Source: an uncultured bacterium (GTDB lineage Bacteria > Cyanobacteriota > Vampirovibrionia > Gastranaerophilales > Gastranaerophilaceae). From it: DNA of 64,000 nt. The notes below the pieces were generated by a model that made no database searches, had not been told where the DNA came from, and worked only from the letters and a program-made list of their open reading frames with translations. The stretch covers positions 62,001-126,000 of the forward strand of contig CACZCH010000007.1 of NCBI GenBank assembly GCA_902779645.1, in the 5' to 3' direction. The translations under genes and the position numbers were made by a program. Of the stretch, positions 17,990 through 26,641 are shown piece after piece; position 1 is the stretch's first letter, and the number at the start of each line of letters is the position of its first letter.

Positions 17990-19327
17990 TTAGCCTCCAA
18001 AAAACTTTTTGATAATCGGAGCATTTGTACTTGTTGTAAATATTATGATATTATCTCCGCTCATAATCTCAGTTGCGCCATGCGGGATAATTATTCTGTT
18101 TCGTCTCTGAATAATCCCTAAAATAGCTTTAGCGGGAAGTTTTAAATCCATAAGTTTTTTTGTTTGAAACTCTTTAGAGAGTTCTATATTCAAAACTTCT
18201 CCCTGACCTTGTTCAACAGTTGCAAGAATACCGATATTTGTATCTTTTATGTTGTTTTTTATTTCATTAAGCGAAGCAGTTTTTGAAGAGATTGCAATAT
18301 CAATTCCGACTTGTTCAAACAGTGCTATGTTTGTATCTTTTGAAACTCTTGAAATTACTCTTGAAGCTCCGAGGTGTTTTAAAAGTAATGAGCATAAAAG
18401 ATTCTTTTCATCATTGTTTGTTACGCTTACTACAACATCCGATGATGAAATATCCTCTTCATTAAGGAGTTCCAAATCTGTTCCGTCGCCGTTAATTACA
18501 AGCACATTATTAAGTTCTTCGGACAAAAGGTTGCATCTTTCTTCGTCTTTTTCAATAATTTTGAGCTTAAGATTAAGGTTTTCCAATGTTTTTGCAAGTT
18601 TTAACCCAACATTTCCTCCGCCTATAATCGTAACGTATTTAACGAACTCTTTTTCGTGGAAAAATTTTCCTGCAAGAATATTTAACGAGTGTGAAAGCCC
18701 CATAAATATTACTTTGTCATCTTCAAGAAGAGTTGTCTCTCCGTTAGGAATAAACAGTTCGCCTTCACGGGTAATTCCGACTATAAGTGTGTCTTTCGGA
18801 AACTCGCAGTATTTAACCTGAGTGTTTACAAGCGGTGAATATTTAGGGATTTTATATTCTAAAAGTCTTGCTCTTCCGTCTGCAAAATATTCAACATCAA
18901 GAGCTTTAGCAACGGTTATGATTCTGAAAATTTCCTGTGTCAACAAGTCTTCCGGCCAAATAACGTTATCAATATAAAAATCTGAGTTATAATCTGCATC
19001 TTTTGTGATGTTCAAAGATGATTTGTACTCTTCTTTTCTTACAAAACATAAAGTTTTAGCATTGCTAAGCCTTTTAACCGTAAGGCAGGCAACTATATTA
19101 AGTTCGTCGGAATGGTTGCAAGCAATAAAAACGTCAGCATCTTTGATTCCGGCTTGTTTTAAGATTTCGATACTTGAAGCGTTTCCCGAAATAAACCCGA
19201 CATCAAGTTTATTAAACGCATCAACTTTGTTCTTCTCTTCATCTATTACGGTTATATCGTTATCTGTATAGAATTCATTGGCTATCATAAAGCCAATTTC
19301 GTTAGCACCAAAAATAATTATTTTCAT
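17990..19327 (-). CDS. trkA: Trk potassium uptake NAD-binding regulatory subunit
   Basis: The 445-residue cytoplasmic protein has two tandem RCK units, each with a Rossmann RCK-N domain (IIFGANEIG near residue 3; IIGGGNVGLKLAKTL near 230) and an RCK-C domain. This duplicated layout is typical of TrkA rather than KtrA. It is the first gene of the trkA-trkH operon. There is no ribosome-binding site. A TTGACT-N18-TAAAAT promoter sits 6 bases from the ATG, so the message is probably leaderless. Confidence 0.95.
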   Translation of the reverse strand: MKIIIFGANEIGFMIANEFYTDNDITVIDEEKNKVDAFNKLDVGFISGNASSIEILKQAGIKDADVFIACNHSDELNIVACLTVKRLSNAKTLCFVRKEEYKSSLNITKDADYNSDFYIDNVIWPEDLLTQEIFRIITVAKALDVEYFADGRARLLEYKIPKYSPLVNTQVKYCEFPKDTLIVGITREGELFIPNGETTLLEDDKVIFMGLSHSLNILAGKFFHEKEFVKYVTIIGGGNVGLKLAKTLENLNLKLKIIEKDEERCNLLSEELNNVLVINGDGTDLELLNEEDISSSDVVVSVTNNDEKNLLCSLLLKHLGASRVISRVSKDTNIALFEQVGIDIAISSKTASLNEIKNNIKDTNIGILATVEQGQGEVLNIELSKEFQTKKLMDLKLPAKAILGIIQRRNRIIIPHGATEIMSGDNIIIFTTSTNAPIIKKFFGG

Positions 19328-19333
19328 ACGACT

Positions 19334-19363
19334 ATTTTAAGCAAAAATTGATATTGAAGTCAA
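19334..19363 (-). promoter_or_regulatory. Promoter of trkA-trkH, apparently leaderless
   Basis: On the minus strand TTGACT (19363-19358) and TAAAAT (19339-19334) have an 18-base spacer. The trkA ATG (19327) follows the -10 by only 6 bases, so transcription would start at or next to the A of the start codon. Confidence 0.6.
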
Positions 19364-19439
19364 TTTTTATTTCGGAAATTATCTTATTTTACAACTTTTG
19401 CACGATATTATTCAAGGGTTTGTATTATATGATATTTAT

Positions 19440-20090
19440 ATGGTTACAAATTTTGATTTTTTAAAGCGAAGCGATAAAGAGTTGTTTAAAATAATTAATG
19501 ATGCTGAAGAACTCTACCGCAGTGAGTTTTTTGAACAATGTATGACCCAGACAAGAAGGTTTGGAGAAGTGGTATGCAAAAAAGTTCTCGGTTCCAGAAG
19601 AACTACGGAAATTACATTTGATGCAATGCTTGCAACGCTTAAAGACTGCACGCTCGGAAGTTCAGAAGAAGCAAAAGAATTTGTGGATGACTTGTATTTT
19701 TTAAAAAAACACGGTAACGAAGCAACACATTCCGTAACCGTTAAACAAGACGGAATGGAAGCATTGGAATGTTTACAAAGAGCGTTTGAAATCGGTATAA
19801 ATTATTGTGTATATTCGCTTAATGAAGATAGAAGGATTTTAAAACTCAGATATGACACAGAGCTTCTTGTAACGGGGAAAAAATCAAGAAAAACACTTTC
19901 CGAAAAATATGAAGCCGAAAAAGAAAAGGTTTCAAAAAAGAAAACAAGTTCTAAAGCGACAAAACCGAAGCCACAGTACTGTTCTGTAAAATCTCAATCT
20001 CACGAAAAGAAGCGCCCGTATTTTTGGTATTTTGTAGGTGTATCTGCGGTTATATCTGCTTTTATGCTTATTATTTTAGCTTTAATTTGA
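19440..20090 (+). CDS. DUF4145-like protein with C-terminal membrane anchor
   Basis: The 216-residue protein begins with a helical domain (about 1-130) containing RRFGEVVCKKVLG and FLKKHGNEATHS. This matches the DUF4145-type helical domain found at the N-terminus of some restriction/defence proteins and as stand-alone proteins. A Lys/Ser-rich linker and one C-terminal membrane helix (about 188-215) follow. The start is ATG 19440 because the longer frame opens with TTG; no clear ribosome-binding site is present. The function is unknown. The 3' end overlaps the convergent dtd by 9 bp. Confidence 0.6.
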   Translation: MVTNFDFLKRSDKELFKIINDAEELYRSEFFEQCMTQTRRFGEVVCKKVLGSRRTTEITFDAMLATLKDCTLGSSEEAKEFVDDLYFLKKHGNEATHSVTVKQDGMEALECLQRAFEIGINYCVYSLNEDRRILKLRYDTELLVTGKKSRKTLSEKYEAEKEKVSKKKTSSKATKPKPQYCSVKSQSHEKKRPYFWYFVGVSAVISAFMLIILALI

Positions 20091-20522
20091 TGCAAGCATA
20101 AATGTAACCGGTCCGTCATTTATGAGCGAGACTTCCATCATTGCGCCGAATTCCCCTGTACCGGTTTTTATACCGTATGATTTTACTTGGGTAACAAAAT
20201 ATTCATAAAGTTCATTTGCTATTTCCGGCGGGGCGGATTTATCAAAACTCGGGCGAGTACCTTTTTTGCAGTCACCGCATAGTGTAAATTGTGATACTAT
20301 AAGCATTTCGCCTTCTATATCAATAAGTGAGCGGTTCATTTTGTCGTTTTTGTCAGGAAATATTCTAAGGTTTACTACTTTTCGGGCAAGCTTTTCAACC
20401 TGCTCACAGGTATCTCCTTTTTCTATCCCGACAAGGGCAAGTATACCTTGGTTTATAGAAGAAACAATATTCCCGTCTATTTTAACTCCTGCATTTTTAA
20501 CTCTTTGTATCAAAACTTTCAT
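20082..20522 (-). CDS. dtd: D-aminoacyl-tRNA deacylase
   Basis: The enzyme hydrolyses D-amino acids, and mischarged glycine, from tRNA. The 146 residues have both family signatures, SQFTL (near 77-81) and the C-terminal NDGPVTF. Its ATG shares one base with the stop codon of the upstream Maf-type gene (TAATG), so translation is coupled, although no functional link to glycosylation is obvious. Confidence 0.95.
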   Translation of the reverse strand: MKVLIQRVKNAGVKIDGNIVSSINQGILALVGIEKGDTCEQVEKLARKVVNLRIFPDKNDKMNRSLIDIEGEMLIVSQFTLCGDCKKGTRPSFDKSAPPEIANELYEYFVTQVKSYGIKTGTGEFGAMMEVSLINDGPVTFMLASN

Positions 20523-22417
20523 TATATTTCACCCAAAATTCTATCTATGTCGTGTGATACAGCAGTAATTTTTTCTTCTGCTTTGTTTGCGTAATTGCTA
20601 AGTTTTTGTACGAGATTTGTTACAGATTCAATCGTAAATTCTGTCGTCATTTTCATCTCGTAGTCCAAATCTATTCTTTCAGAGGTTGTAATAAAATCAA
20701 ATAATTTGTTTTGAGAAGAAAATTTATCACTCAAAGTGCTATATCCCGTCACAAGCTTCTTAAGAGTTTTCAAAATCTCTTGAGTAATATTTCTGTATCT
20801 TTTTAAATCAGTATTTATGTTTTTTACAGTCCGTTTTATCTCTTCTATAATAAGGAGCGCAGGTTTTAGATTTTCTTTTGATTTAAAAAGATTGTCTTTT
20901 ATGCTTTGGACATCATATTTAAAATCTGTTGTTAACTCTCGATTATCTATTTTTTCAGAGTCCTTAAGCGCTTCTTCAAGCGGAATATTTTCGAACCCGT
21001 CGATTTGAGCACCGACAAGCGAGGTGTTAATATAAACTCTATCAGGATAATTTTGAGTAAATTCGCTAAGAGGTTCTATAAAAGCCGCATAGACTGATTC
21101 GGTCGGTATCATATCACCGCTAATTCCTTTAACATAGTAAAGCGAATTATTGAGAGCATTAATTCTGTCTATTGCTTTTTGTTTTCTGAATTCGGGGTCA
21201 TCAACGTTCCCTAATGAATTACAGAAGTTTTCAAAGTTTTCTGCGGTAATCTCCCATTTTTTAAGAGTTTCATTATATTTGCAGACCAAATCTTTGTATG
21301 CTGAATCTTTGCTGTAACACTGACCTTCAATATATGCAAGGTCTTGTCCTACAAGAACGATTTTTGAACACCCTAAAATACGTGCGACGTTTAGTGCCGT
21401 ATATGATACTGTTCCTTTTGACCAGTATTCATCTGTGTTTAATCCTGCGATCTCTTTCCAAAATTCGTTAATCGGAAGGTTTTGAGAAATATGAGAATAT
21501 GTATTTTTAAACTCAAATTTTCTCAAATTCGGATTGGCATAAGGTTCAGTTATAAAATTAACTTCGGAAAGGTCAAGCCCTTGAATCTGCTTTGAACAAT
21601 CGTTTGCTTCAATGATACATAAAAAATCAGGAGTAATATTGTGAGCGTTTAGAGTCTTCATTGCAGTACCTACTGTAATCAAAACGATATTGTCTCTGTA
21701 TTTTTTCAGAGTTTCAATGTTTCTGTCTAAAGTCGGCCCTGCCGATACTACAACCGCTGTTCTATTCTTAAATCTGTCTTTGAATTCAACAATCGGGGTT
21801 TCTTTAATAATTTGCGGTATATTATTTATTGTCTTTTGCAAAAGCTCAAAGAATCTTTCTTTAGTGTATTTTAAGTCCAAGCTGTATCGCCCGACTTCAT
21901 GCTGAAGAGCTGTCACCATATTATTAAAACTATCTTCGTTTAATTCTCTGTAAGCTGTTGTAGAGAGCAAAAGCGGAGTGTTCTTTGTATTCGATTTTTG
22001 GTAAATATATTCGCAAGCTTTTGTAAAATCATCTGTCAAAAATACATTTTGCTTAAGAATATCGTTTGAAAAATCTACAAGGGTAAAAGCAGTCCTTAAA
22101 ATATTCAAATCAGGTTCATAAAGAATAACCGTACCTTGTGATTTAGCAGATGCGACTTGAAACAAATATCCTAAGCCTATTCCATATATTAAATGTATAG
22201 CAACGGGTGTGTTTTCTGCCATAGAAAAAATTTCTGCAGCCTCACCCAAAGGATTCAACGGGTTATGCAATAATTTACCTTTGTATAAAAAATTATAAAA
22301 ATTATTTTCTCTCACAAGCTGCGGAACATCTGTCAAAATATATTTAACCAACTTTTCTGCAAGTACCGGATTTTTTTGTCTTAAAGCACTTATATTTTTT
22401 TCAAAAACATTATTCAT
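20522..22417 (-). CDS. Maf-type (DUF115) motility-associated glycosyltransferase
   Basis: The 631-residue protein has the DUF115/MptE-like core, with a nucleotide-binding segment TAVVVSAGPTLDRNIETLKKY near 220-240 and KGTVSYTALNVARILGCSKIVLVGQDLAY near 335-365, and a helical C-terminus. Members called Maf transfer nonulosonic acids (pseudaminic or legionaminic type) to flagellin; that is family knowledge. The flagellar operon at 41-49 kb and fliA at 9 kb make flagellin glycosylation the likely role here, but flagellin itself is not in the window. It is cotranscribed with dtd. Confidence 0.82.
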   Translation of the reverse strand: MNNVFEKNISALRQKNPVLAEKLVKYILTDVPQLVRENNFYNFLYKGKLLHNPLNPLGEAAEIFSMAENTPVAIHLIYGIGLGYLFQVASAKSQGTVILYEPDLNILRTAFTLVDFSNDILKQNVFLTDDFTKACEYIYQKSNTKNTPLLLSTTAYRELNEDSFNNMVTALQHEVGRYSLDLKYTKERFFELLQKTINNIPQIIKETPIVEFKDRFKNRTAVVVSAGPTLDRNIETLKKYRDNIVLITVGTAMKTLNAHNITPDFLCIIEANDCSKQIQGLDLSEVNFITEPYANPNLRKFEFKNTYSHISQNLPINEFWKEIAGLNTDEYWSKGTVSYTALNVARILGCSKIVLVGQDLAYIEGQCYSKDSAYKDLVCKYNETLKKWEITAENFENFCNSLGNVDDPEFRKQKAIDRINALNNSLYYVKGISGDMIPTESVYAAFIEPLSEFTQNYPDRVYINTSLVGAQIDGFENIPLEEALKDSEKIDNRELTTDFKYDVQSIKDNLFKSKENLKPALLIIEEIKRTVKNINTDLKRYRNITQEILKTLKKLVTGYSTLSDKFSSQNKLFDFITTSERIDLDYEMKMTTEFTIESVTNLVQKLSNYANKAEEKITAVSHDIDRILGEI

Positions 22418-22470
22418 AAAAACCTCTCACCCACCTTATTCTACCAAATTTACCAAATATAAGCAAACAA

Positions 22471-22505
22471 ATTAGGCGGTTTGCAATTTTTGCAAACCGC
22501 CTAAT
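22471..22505 (-). terminator. Perfect 16-bp hairpin, probable terminator of the PPi-phosphofructokinase gene
   Basis: ATTAGGCGGTTTGCAA (22471-22486), a TTT loop and its exact complement (22490-22505) form a very stable hairpin. On the minus strand it is followed by TTGTTTGCTTATATTT. It lies between the 22667 stop and the Maf gene start, both on the minus strand. Confidence 0.65.
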
Positions 22506-22546
22506 CTACTTTATTAAGTGTATTCTTGTTTCAACAGGCTTCTCTT

Positions 22547-22650
22547 GCTGTTCAAGAGGCGGGATGCGGAGATTTTAATTAATCTTGTATATTTTTTCCC
22601 GCCGACGTGAGAATAAAAGGTTTTTGGTTCTTTTTGCCCAAAAAGAACAT
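22547..22650. repeat. Interspersed ~105-bp element, copy B
   Basis: This is homologous to 2886-2990 over its whole length, with an identical 3' core containing GTTCTTTTT-GCCC-AAAAAGAAC. It starts 16 bases beyond the stop codon of the phosphofructokinase gene, the same position that copy A has relative to murG. Confidence 0.7.
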
Positions 22651-22666
22651 AATCCCCTTTCTTTCT

Positions 22667-24346
22667 TTATACAGAAGCAAGTTTAGCTTGGCTTTCAAGC
22701 TGCAATGTTACTGTTGTAATATCGCAGACTGAAGCAGGTCCGAAGTATTGGATAGCTCCGGGGAAGAGGTATCTGTCATTTAATGCCCAGTCTTCTCTGT
22801 TAGCTTCCAGTTTTTTGAATACCGGTCCGTCAAGTTCAACAAGAGCTTTCTTAATAACCGGTTTCATTTCGCCGTGACGTCTTTCCATATTCATCATCAT
22901 TGTAAGAGGAACACCGCCTGCAATCCAATCGTTAGCAGGTTCTGTCAAGTTTCTTACTGATGACAAATATCCTGTTAAACCGAAGTTAATCAAAGCAAAT
23001 GCGTTGAACCCTAATGAGTAGCAGTAATCTGCATCAAAGTTAGATGGGAATGCGCATCTTCCTTCATATCCGAAGAAGTGTGACTGAGTTGAGAATTTGC
23101 CATTATATTTACCTGCTTTTTTCAACTCTTTTAATTTTTCTTCAATCATAGAGATTAAAAGTTTTTCTGTTTCGATTTTTGAAACTTGAACGTTGCCGTG
23201 CGGGTCTCTGTCCATCAACAATTGAGCTTTGATTAAAGCAGGAAGAGATTTGAAAACTGAAGAATTTTCGCTTGAAAGAGTGTTTTCAATAATAGCGATT
23301 TTTTCTGCATCAGTTCCGTTAGAGTATTTGCTGTCTTTTTCTAAAGATGGCATAATATCGTTCAAGTTAGCAATCATTGATTTAAGTTCAGGAACAAACT
23401 CGATTAAACCTTCAGGAATAACAGCAATACCAAAGTTCTTACCCATCTCGGAACGTTTAACAATGATATCTGTCATATAATCTATAATTGAAGAAAGTGA
23501 CATTTTTCTTTGTTCAACTTCTTCTGATATTAATGTTATATTAGGCTGAGTTTGAAGAGCTGCTTCTAAAGCAACGTGAGAAGCGCTTCTACCCATTATT
23601 TTAATAAAGTGCCAATATTTTTTAGCTGAATTAGCATCTCTTTGTATGTTGCCGATTAATTCGCCATAAGTTTTTGTAGCTGTATCAAAACCGAAAGAGA
23701 TTTCGATTTGTTCGTTTTTCAAGTCACCGTCAATTGTTTTTGGACAGCCGATAACTTGGATATTTGCATTATGAGCTACAAACCATTCAGCTAAAAGTGC
23801 TGCGTTAGTGTTAGAGTCGTCGCCGCCTATAATTACAACAGCAGAGATGTTAAGTTTTTTGCAAACTTCCCAAGCAGATTGGAATTGTTCTTCTGTTTCA
23901 AGTTTTGTTCTGCCTGAACCGATGATATCAAAACCGCCTGTGTTGCGGTAGTCGTTAATAAATTCGTCGTTGAATTCTACGTATTTGCCTTCAATAATAC
24001 CGCTTGGCCCGCCTAAGAAACCGTAAAGATTGTTAGATGGGTTAGCTTGTTTAAGTGCATCGTATAAACCTGCGATAACATTATGTCCGCCTGGGGCTTG
24101 ACCGCCTGATAATATAACACCAACATTTCTTAAGTCACATGTAGTTGTTTCAGTAGTTGTTTGGAAAGTTACGGTTGGTTTTCCGTAAGTGTTTTTGAAT
24201 AAAGCTTTGATTTCATCTTGGTTAGCAACTGATTGTGTTGCGTTTCCTTCGATGGATTGTAAATGATTGATACCTGAAGCCAAAGAAGAAGGTAATTTTG
24301 GCTGGTATTTAAGTCTTTCGATTTGTAATGGTGATAAATTTGTCAT
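22667..24346 (-). CDS. pfp: Pyrophosphate-dependent 6-phosphofructokinase (long form)
   Basis: The enzyme reversibly phosphorylates fructose-6-phosphate using PPi. The 559 residues are of the long PfpB-like type. The phosphate loop is GGQAPGGHN (81-89), and GGDDSN (174-179) has the aspartates that favour PPi over [12 protein letters not shown] and [12 protein letters not shown] complete the fructose-6-phosphate site. AAGGGAAG precedes ATG 24346, and an extended -10 (TGATATAAT) lies about 30 bases upstream. It is probably transcribed singly. Confidence 0.93.
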   Translation of the reverse strand: MTNLSPLQIERLKYQPKLPSSLASGINHLQSIEGNATQSVANQDEIKALFKNTYGKPTVTFQTTTETTTCDLRNVGVILSGGQAPGGHNVIAGLYDALKQANPSNNLYGFLGGPSGIIEGKYVEFNDEFINDYRNTGGFDIIGSGRTKLETEEQFQSAWEVCKKLNISAVVIIGGDDSNTNAALLAEWFVAHNANIQVIGCPKTIDGDLKNEQIEISFGFDTATKTYGELIGNIQRDANSAKKYWHFIKIMGRSASHVALEAALQTQPNITLISEEVEQRKMSLSSIIDYMTDIIVKRSEMGKNFGIAVIPEGLIEFVPELKSMIANLNDIMPSLEKDSKYSNGTDAEKIAIIENTLSSENSSVFKSLPALIKAQLLMDRDPHGNVQVSKIETEKLLISMIEEKLKELKKAGKYNGKFSTQSHFFGYEGRCAFPSNFDADYCYSLGFNAFALINFGLTGYLSSVRNLTEPANDWIAGGVPLTMMMNMERRHGEMKPVIKKALVELDGPVFKKLEANREDWALNDRYLFPGAIQYFGPASVCDITTVTLQLESQAKLASV

Positions 24347-24403
24347 AAAAAACTTCCCTTTCTTTTGAGATGATTATATCACAAACAAAAGCGGATAGTA
24401 TTT

Positions 24404-25108
24404 TTATAATCTTGCATATACTTCATCTAACAACATTTTGATTCTTGTTGTTAGTGTCCCATCCCCATATTTATATATAATTTTTTCTGCTGCTTCAAGT
24501 TCTGTTAGCGCAATAAAAGGATTTTTATCCATAATAATTTTTGCTAATTCCATTCTTATTCCGCATAACATAAATTCATAATGATTTTTGGGCAAAGCCT
24601 GTCTTGAGATAGTATTATATCGTCTTACTGCATCATCATAATTTCTAACAATTTTTTTCAATATTTCTTTTTCTTGACATAATATTTTAAAATGTTTTTT
24701 ACTTCCGTATTCTGTTGTTCGATACAAATGGTTTAAATCATCAAGTCTTGCCATAATATGTATAGGGTCTTTTGTCTTTCTTGCAAGAGCAAGACCCTTT
24801 TGGGCAAATTCTTCAACTAATAGAGGATTGTTTATGTTGCTTTTAATCAAAACTCCATAAAGAATAGATGCTAAATCTGCTCGTTCATTTTGGGCCAGTT
24901 TTTCGGCAAGATTAGCTCCTTCATAAGTCATAAGATGTCTTTGACCCCGATGCTCAAAAGTATCTCTAAGAGTTTTTACCGATTGGGCAAATGCGCTTTT
25001 GTCAACAGCTTTGCCTTTTGCGACTGTTGTTTGTACTTCTCTTGATAAGCGTTTGAATACTGTGTAAGCATCATCAGCCAGTGCTATCGGATTAAATAAT
25101 AGTGCCAT
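24404..25108 (-). CDS. Orphan all-helical protein
   Basis: No family is recognised. The 234 residues read as mostly amphipathic helices of 30-40 residues (for example EKLAQNERADLASILYGVLI and LVEEFAQKGLALARKTKDP), reminiscent of TPR-like repeats without a clear consensus. The N-terminal ALLFNPIALADDAYTVF is only mildly hydrophobic and is not a convincing signal peptide. AAGGGA is 11 bases before ATG 25108. The shared bipartite motif ends 12 bases before the start, the tightest of its four copies. Confidence 0.6.
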   Translation of the reverse strand: MALLFNPIALADDAYTVFKRLSREVQTTVAKGKAVDKSAFAQSVKTLRDTFEHRGQRHLMTYEGANLAEKLAQNERADLASILYGVLIKSNINNPLLVEEFAQKGLALARKTKDPIHIMARLDDLNHLYRTTEYGSKKHFKILCQEKEILKKIVRNYDDAVRRYNTISRQALPKNHYEFMLCGIRMELAKIIMDKNPFIALTELEAAEKIIYKYGDGTLTTRIKMLLDEVYARL

Positions 25109-25120
25109 CTTTTATATTCC

Positions 25121-25157
25121 CTTATATATAAAAAGTATTTTTCTCTTAAGAAATTGC
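25121..25157 (-). promoter_or_regulatory. Shared bipartite upstream motif, copy 2
   Basis: Minus-strand GCAATT (25157-25152), 14 bases, TACTT (25137-25133), 5 bases, ATATAAG (25127-25121), then GGGA, which doubles as the ribosome-binding site. Over 37 positions it differs from the 54715-54751 copy at only about six. Confidence 0.7.
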
Positions 25158-25171
25158 CTTTTTTGTTAACA

Positions 25172-25199
25172 TTGTAAATTTTTTGGTTATTTCTATGCT
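25172..25199 (+). promoter_or_regulatory. Putative rimO promoter
   Basis: TTGTAA (25172-25177), a 16-base spacer and TATGCT (25194-25199) lie 14 bases before the rimO ATG. There is no ribosome-binding site in AAACTTAACTTATT, so the message may have a leader of only a few bases. Confidence 0.4.
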
Positions 25200-25213
25200 A
25201 AACTTAACTTATT

Positions 25214-26512
25214 ATGAAAAAGATAGCTCTTATAAGTCACGGTTGTGCAAAAAATTTGGTAGATTCAGAACTCATATTGGGCATTTTGGCTAAAAACGGA
25301 TATGAGATTACTCTTAACGAAGATGAAACAGATATTGTTGTTGTGAACACTTGTTCTTTTATATGCGATGCTGAACGCGAATCGATTGGTACTATTCTTG
25401 AACTTGTTGAAAAAGGTAAAAAAGTAATTGTTGCGGGTTGTCTTGCTCAAAAACATCCTGATGAGCTTAAGAAAGAGATTCCTGAACTTGCCGGAATTGT
25501 CGGCACAACGGATTTTAATAAAATTGTTGAGGTAGTAAAAAATATTGACAAAGATTATGTGTCTGAAGTTAGCGATAAACCAAATTACATTTACCCCGAA
25601 AATGTTGAAAGACAACAGATTACAATGGGTGCAAGCTCATATATAAAAATAGCTGACGGGTGTAATTACAGGTGCGGATATTGCGTAATTCCTTATCTCA
25701 GAGGAGATTATCACTCAAGAAAAATGGAAGATATTATTGCGGAAGCAAAAAAACTCGTAAAACGCGGAGTAACTGAAATAATTCTTATAGCTCAAGATAC
25801 AACAGGATATGGGGTTGATATTTATAAAAAACCAATGTTAGCGGAGCTTCTTGAAAAGCTTAATGAGATAGAAGGTTTGGGGTGGATAAGAATAATGTAT
25901 GCTTATCCTACAACTATGAGCGACAAGCTTTTGGATACAATAGCTAAATGTGACAAGGTTGTTAAATATGTAGACATTCCGCTTCAACATTCACATCCTG
26001 AAATGCTTAAACTTATGAGCAGACCGGCATTTGATTACAGACCTTTGATTGAAAATATCAGGAAACGAATTCCGAATGTTTCAATCAGAACTACTTTTGT
26101 TGTCGGATATCCCTGTGAAACGGATGAACATTATGAACATCTGAAACAATTCATAAAGGATGTGAAATTCGACCGCGTGGGAGTTTTTGAATACTCAAGA
26201 GAAAAAGGGACACCTTCTTATGATATGAAACCGAGAGTACCTAAGAAAATTGCCCATAAGCGTTATAAAGAGCTGATGGAGATTCAGCAGTCAATATCTC
26301 TTGAAAGAAACAGAAGTTTTATCGGTAAAAGAATCCCTTGCATAATAGAAGCATACTCAGATGACGGTGACGTTGTTGCACGTTCTCAATTTGACGCCCC
26401 TGAAATAGACGGAGTCGTAACGATTAAAACAGATAAACACGTTGTCCCCGGTGATATTGAGCTTGTAAAAATTATTGACGCAACAGAATATGATTTAATG
26501 GGTGAGATATAA
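25214..26512 (+). CDS. rimO: Ribosomal protein S12 methylthiotransferase
   Basis: RimO is a radical-SAM enzyme that methylthiolates the conserved Asp of ribosomal protein S12. The 432 residues hold the N-terminal UPF0004 domain with its three cluster cysteines (C11, C47, C76), the radical-SAM CxxxCxxC (C150, C154, C157) and a C-terminal TRAM domain. SHGCAKNLVDSE at the N-terminus separates RimO from the related tRNA enzyme MiaB. It is divergent from the orphan at 24404. Confidence 0.95.
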   Translation: MKKIALISHGCAKNLVDSELILGILAKNGYEITLNEDETDIVVVNTCSFICDAERESIGTILELVEKGKKVIVAGCLAQKHPDELKKEIPELAGIVGTTDFNKIVEVVKNIDKDYVSEVSDKPNYIYPENVERQQITMGASSYIKIADGCNYRCGYCVIPYLRGDYHSRKMEDIIAEAKKLVKRGVTEIILIAQDTTGYGVDIYKKPMLAELLEKLNEIEGLGWIRIMYAYPTTMSDKLLDTIAKCDKVVKYVDIPLQHSHPEMLKLMSRPAFDYRPLIENIRKRIPNVSIRTTFVVGYPCETDEHYEHLKQFIKDVKFDRVGVFEYSREKGTPSYDMKPRVPKKIAHKRYKELMEIQQSISLERNRSFIGKRIPCIIEAYSDDGDVVARSQFDAPEIDGVVTIKTDKHVVPGDIELVKIIDATEYDLMGEI

Positions 26513-26641
26513 AAAATTAAGCTTATTTATTTACCCAAAGCTTGTAGGGTGTATGAAAATATACGAAAAAATTTTGTTTATTTAGCAGTATAATTTGCCT
26601 TAAATTTTGTATTTTGTTATATTTTTGTTAGGAGAGATTAT

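Noticed and set aside
18249..18821. 190-codon plus-strand frame inside trkA
   Set aside because: It is an antisense shadow of the strongly supported trkA gene, Ser/Leu/Phe-rich as expected for reverse-frame artefacts.
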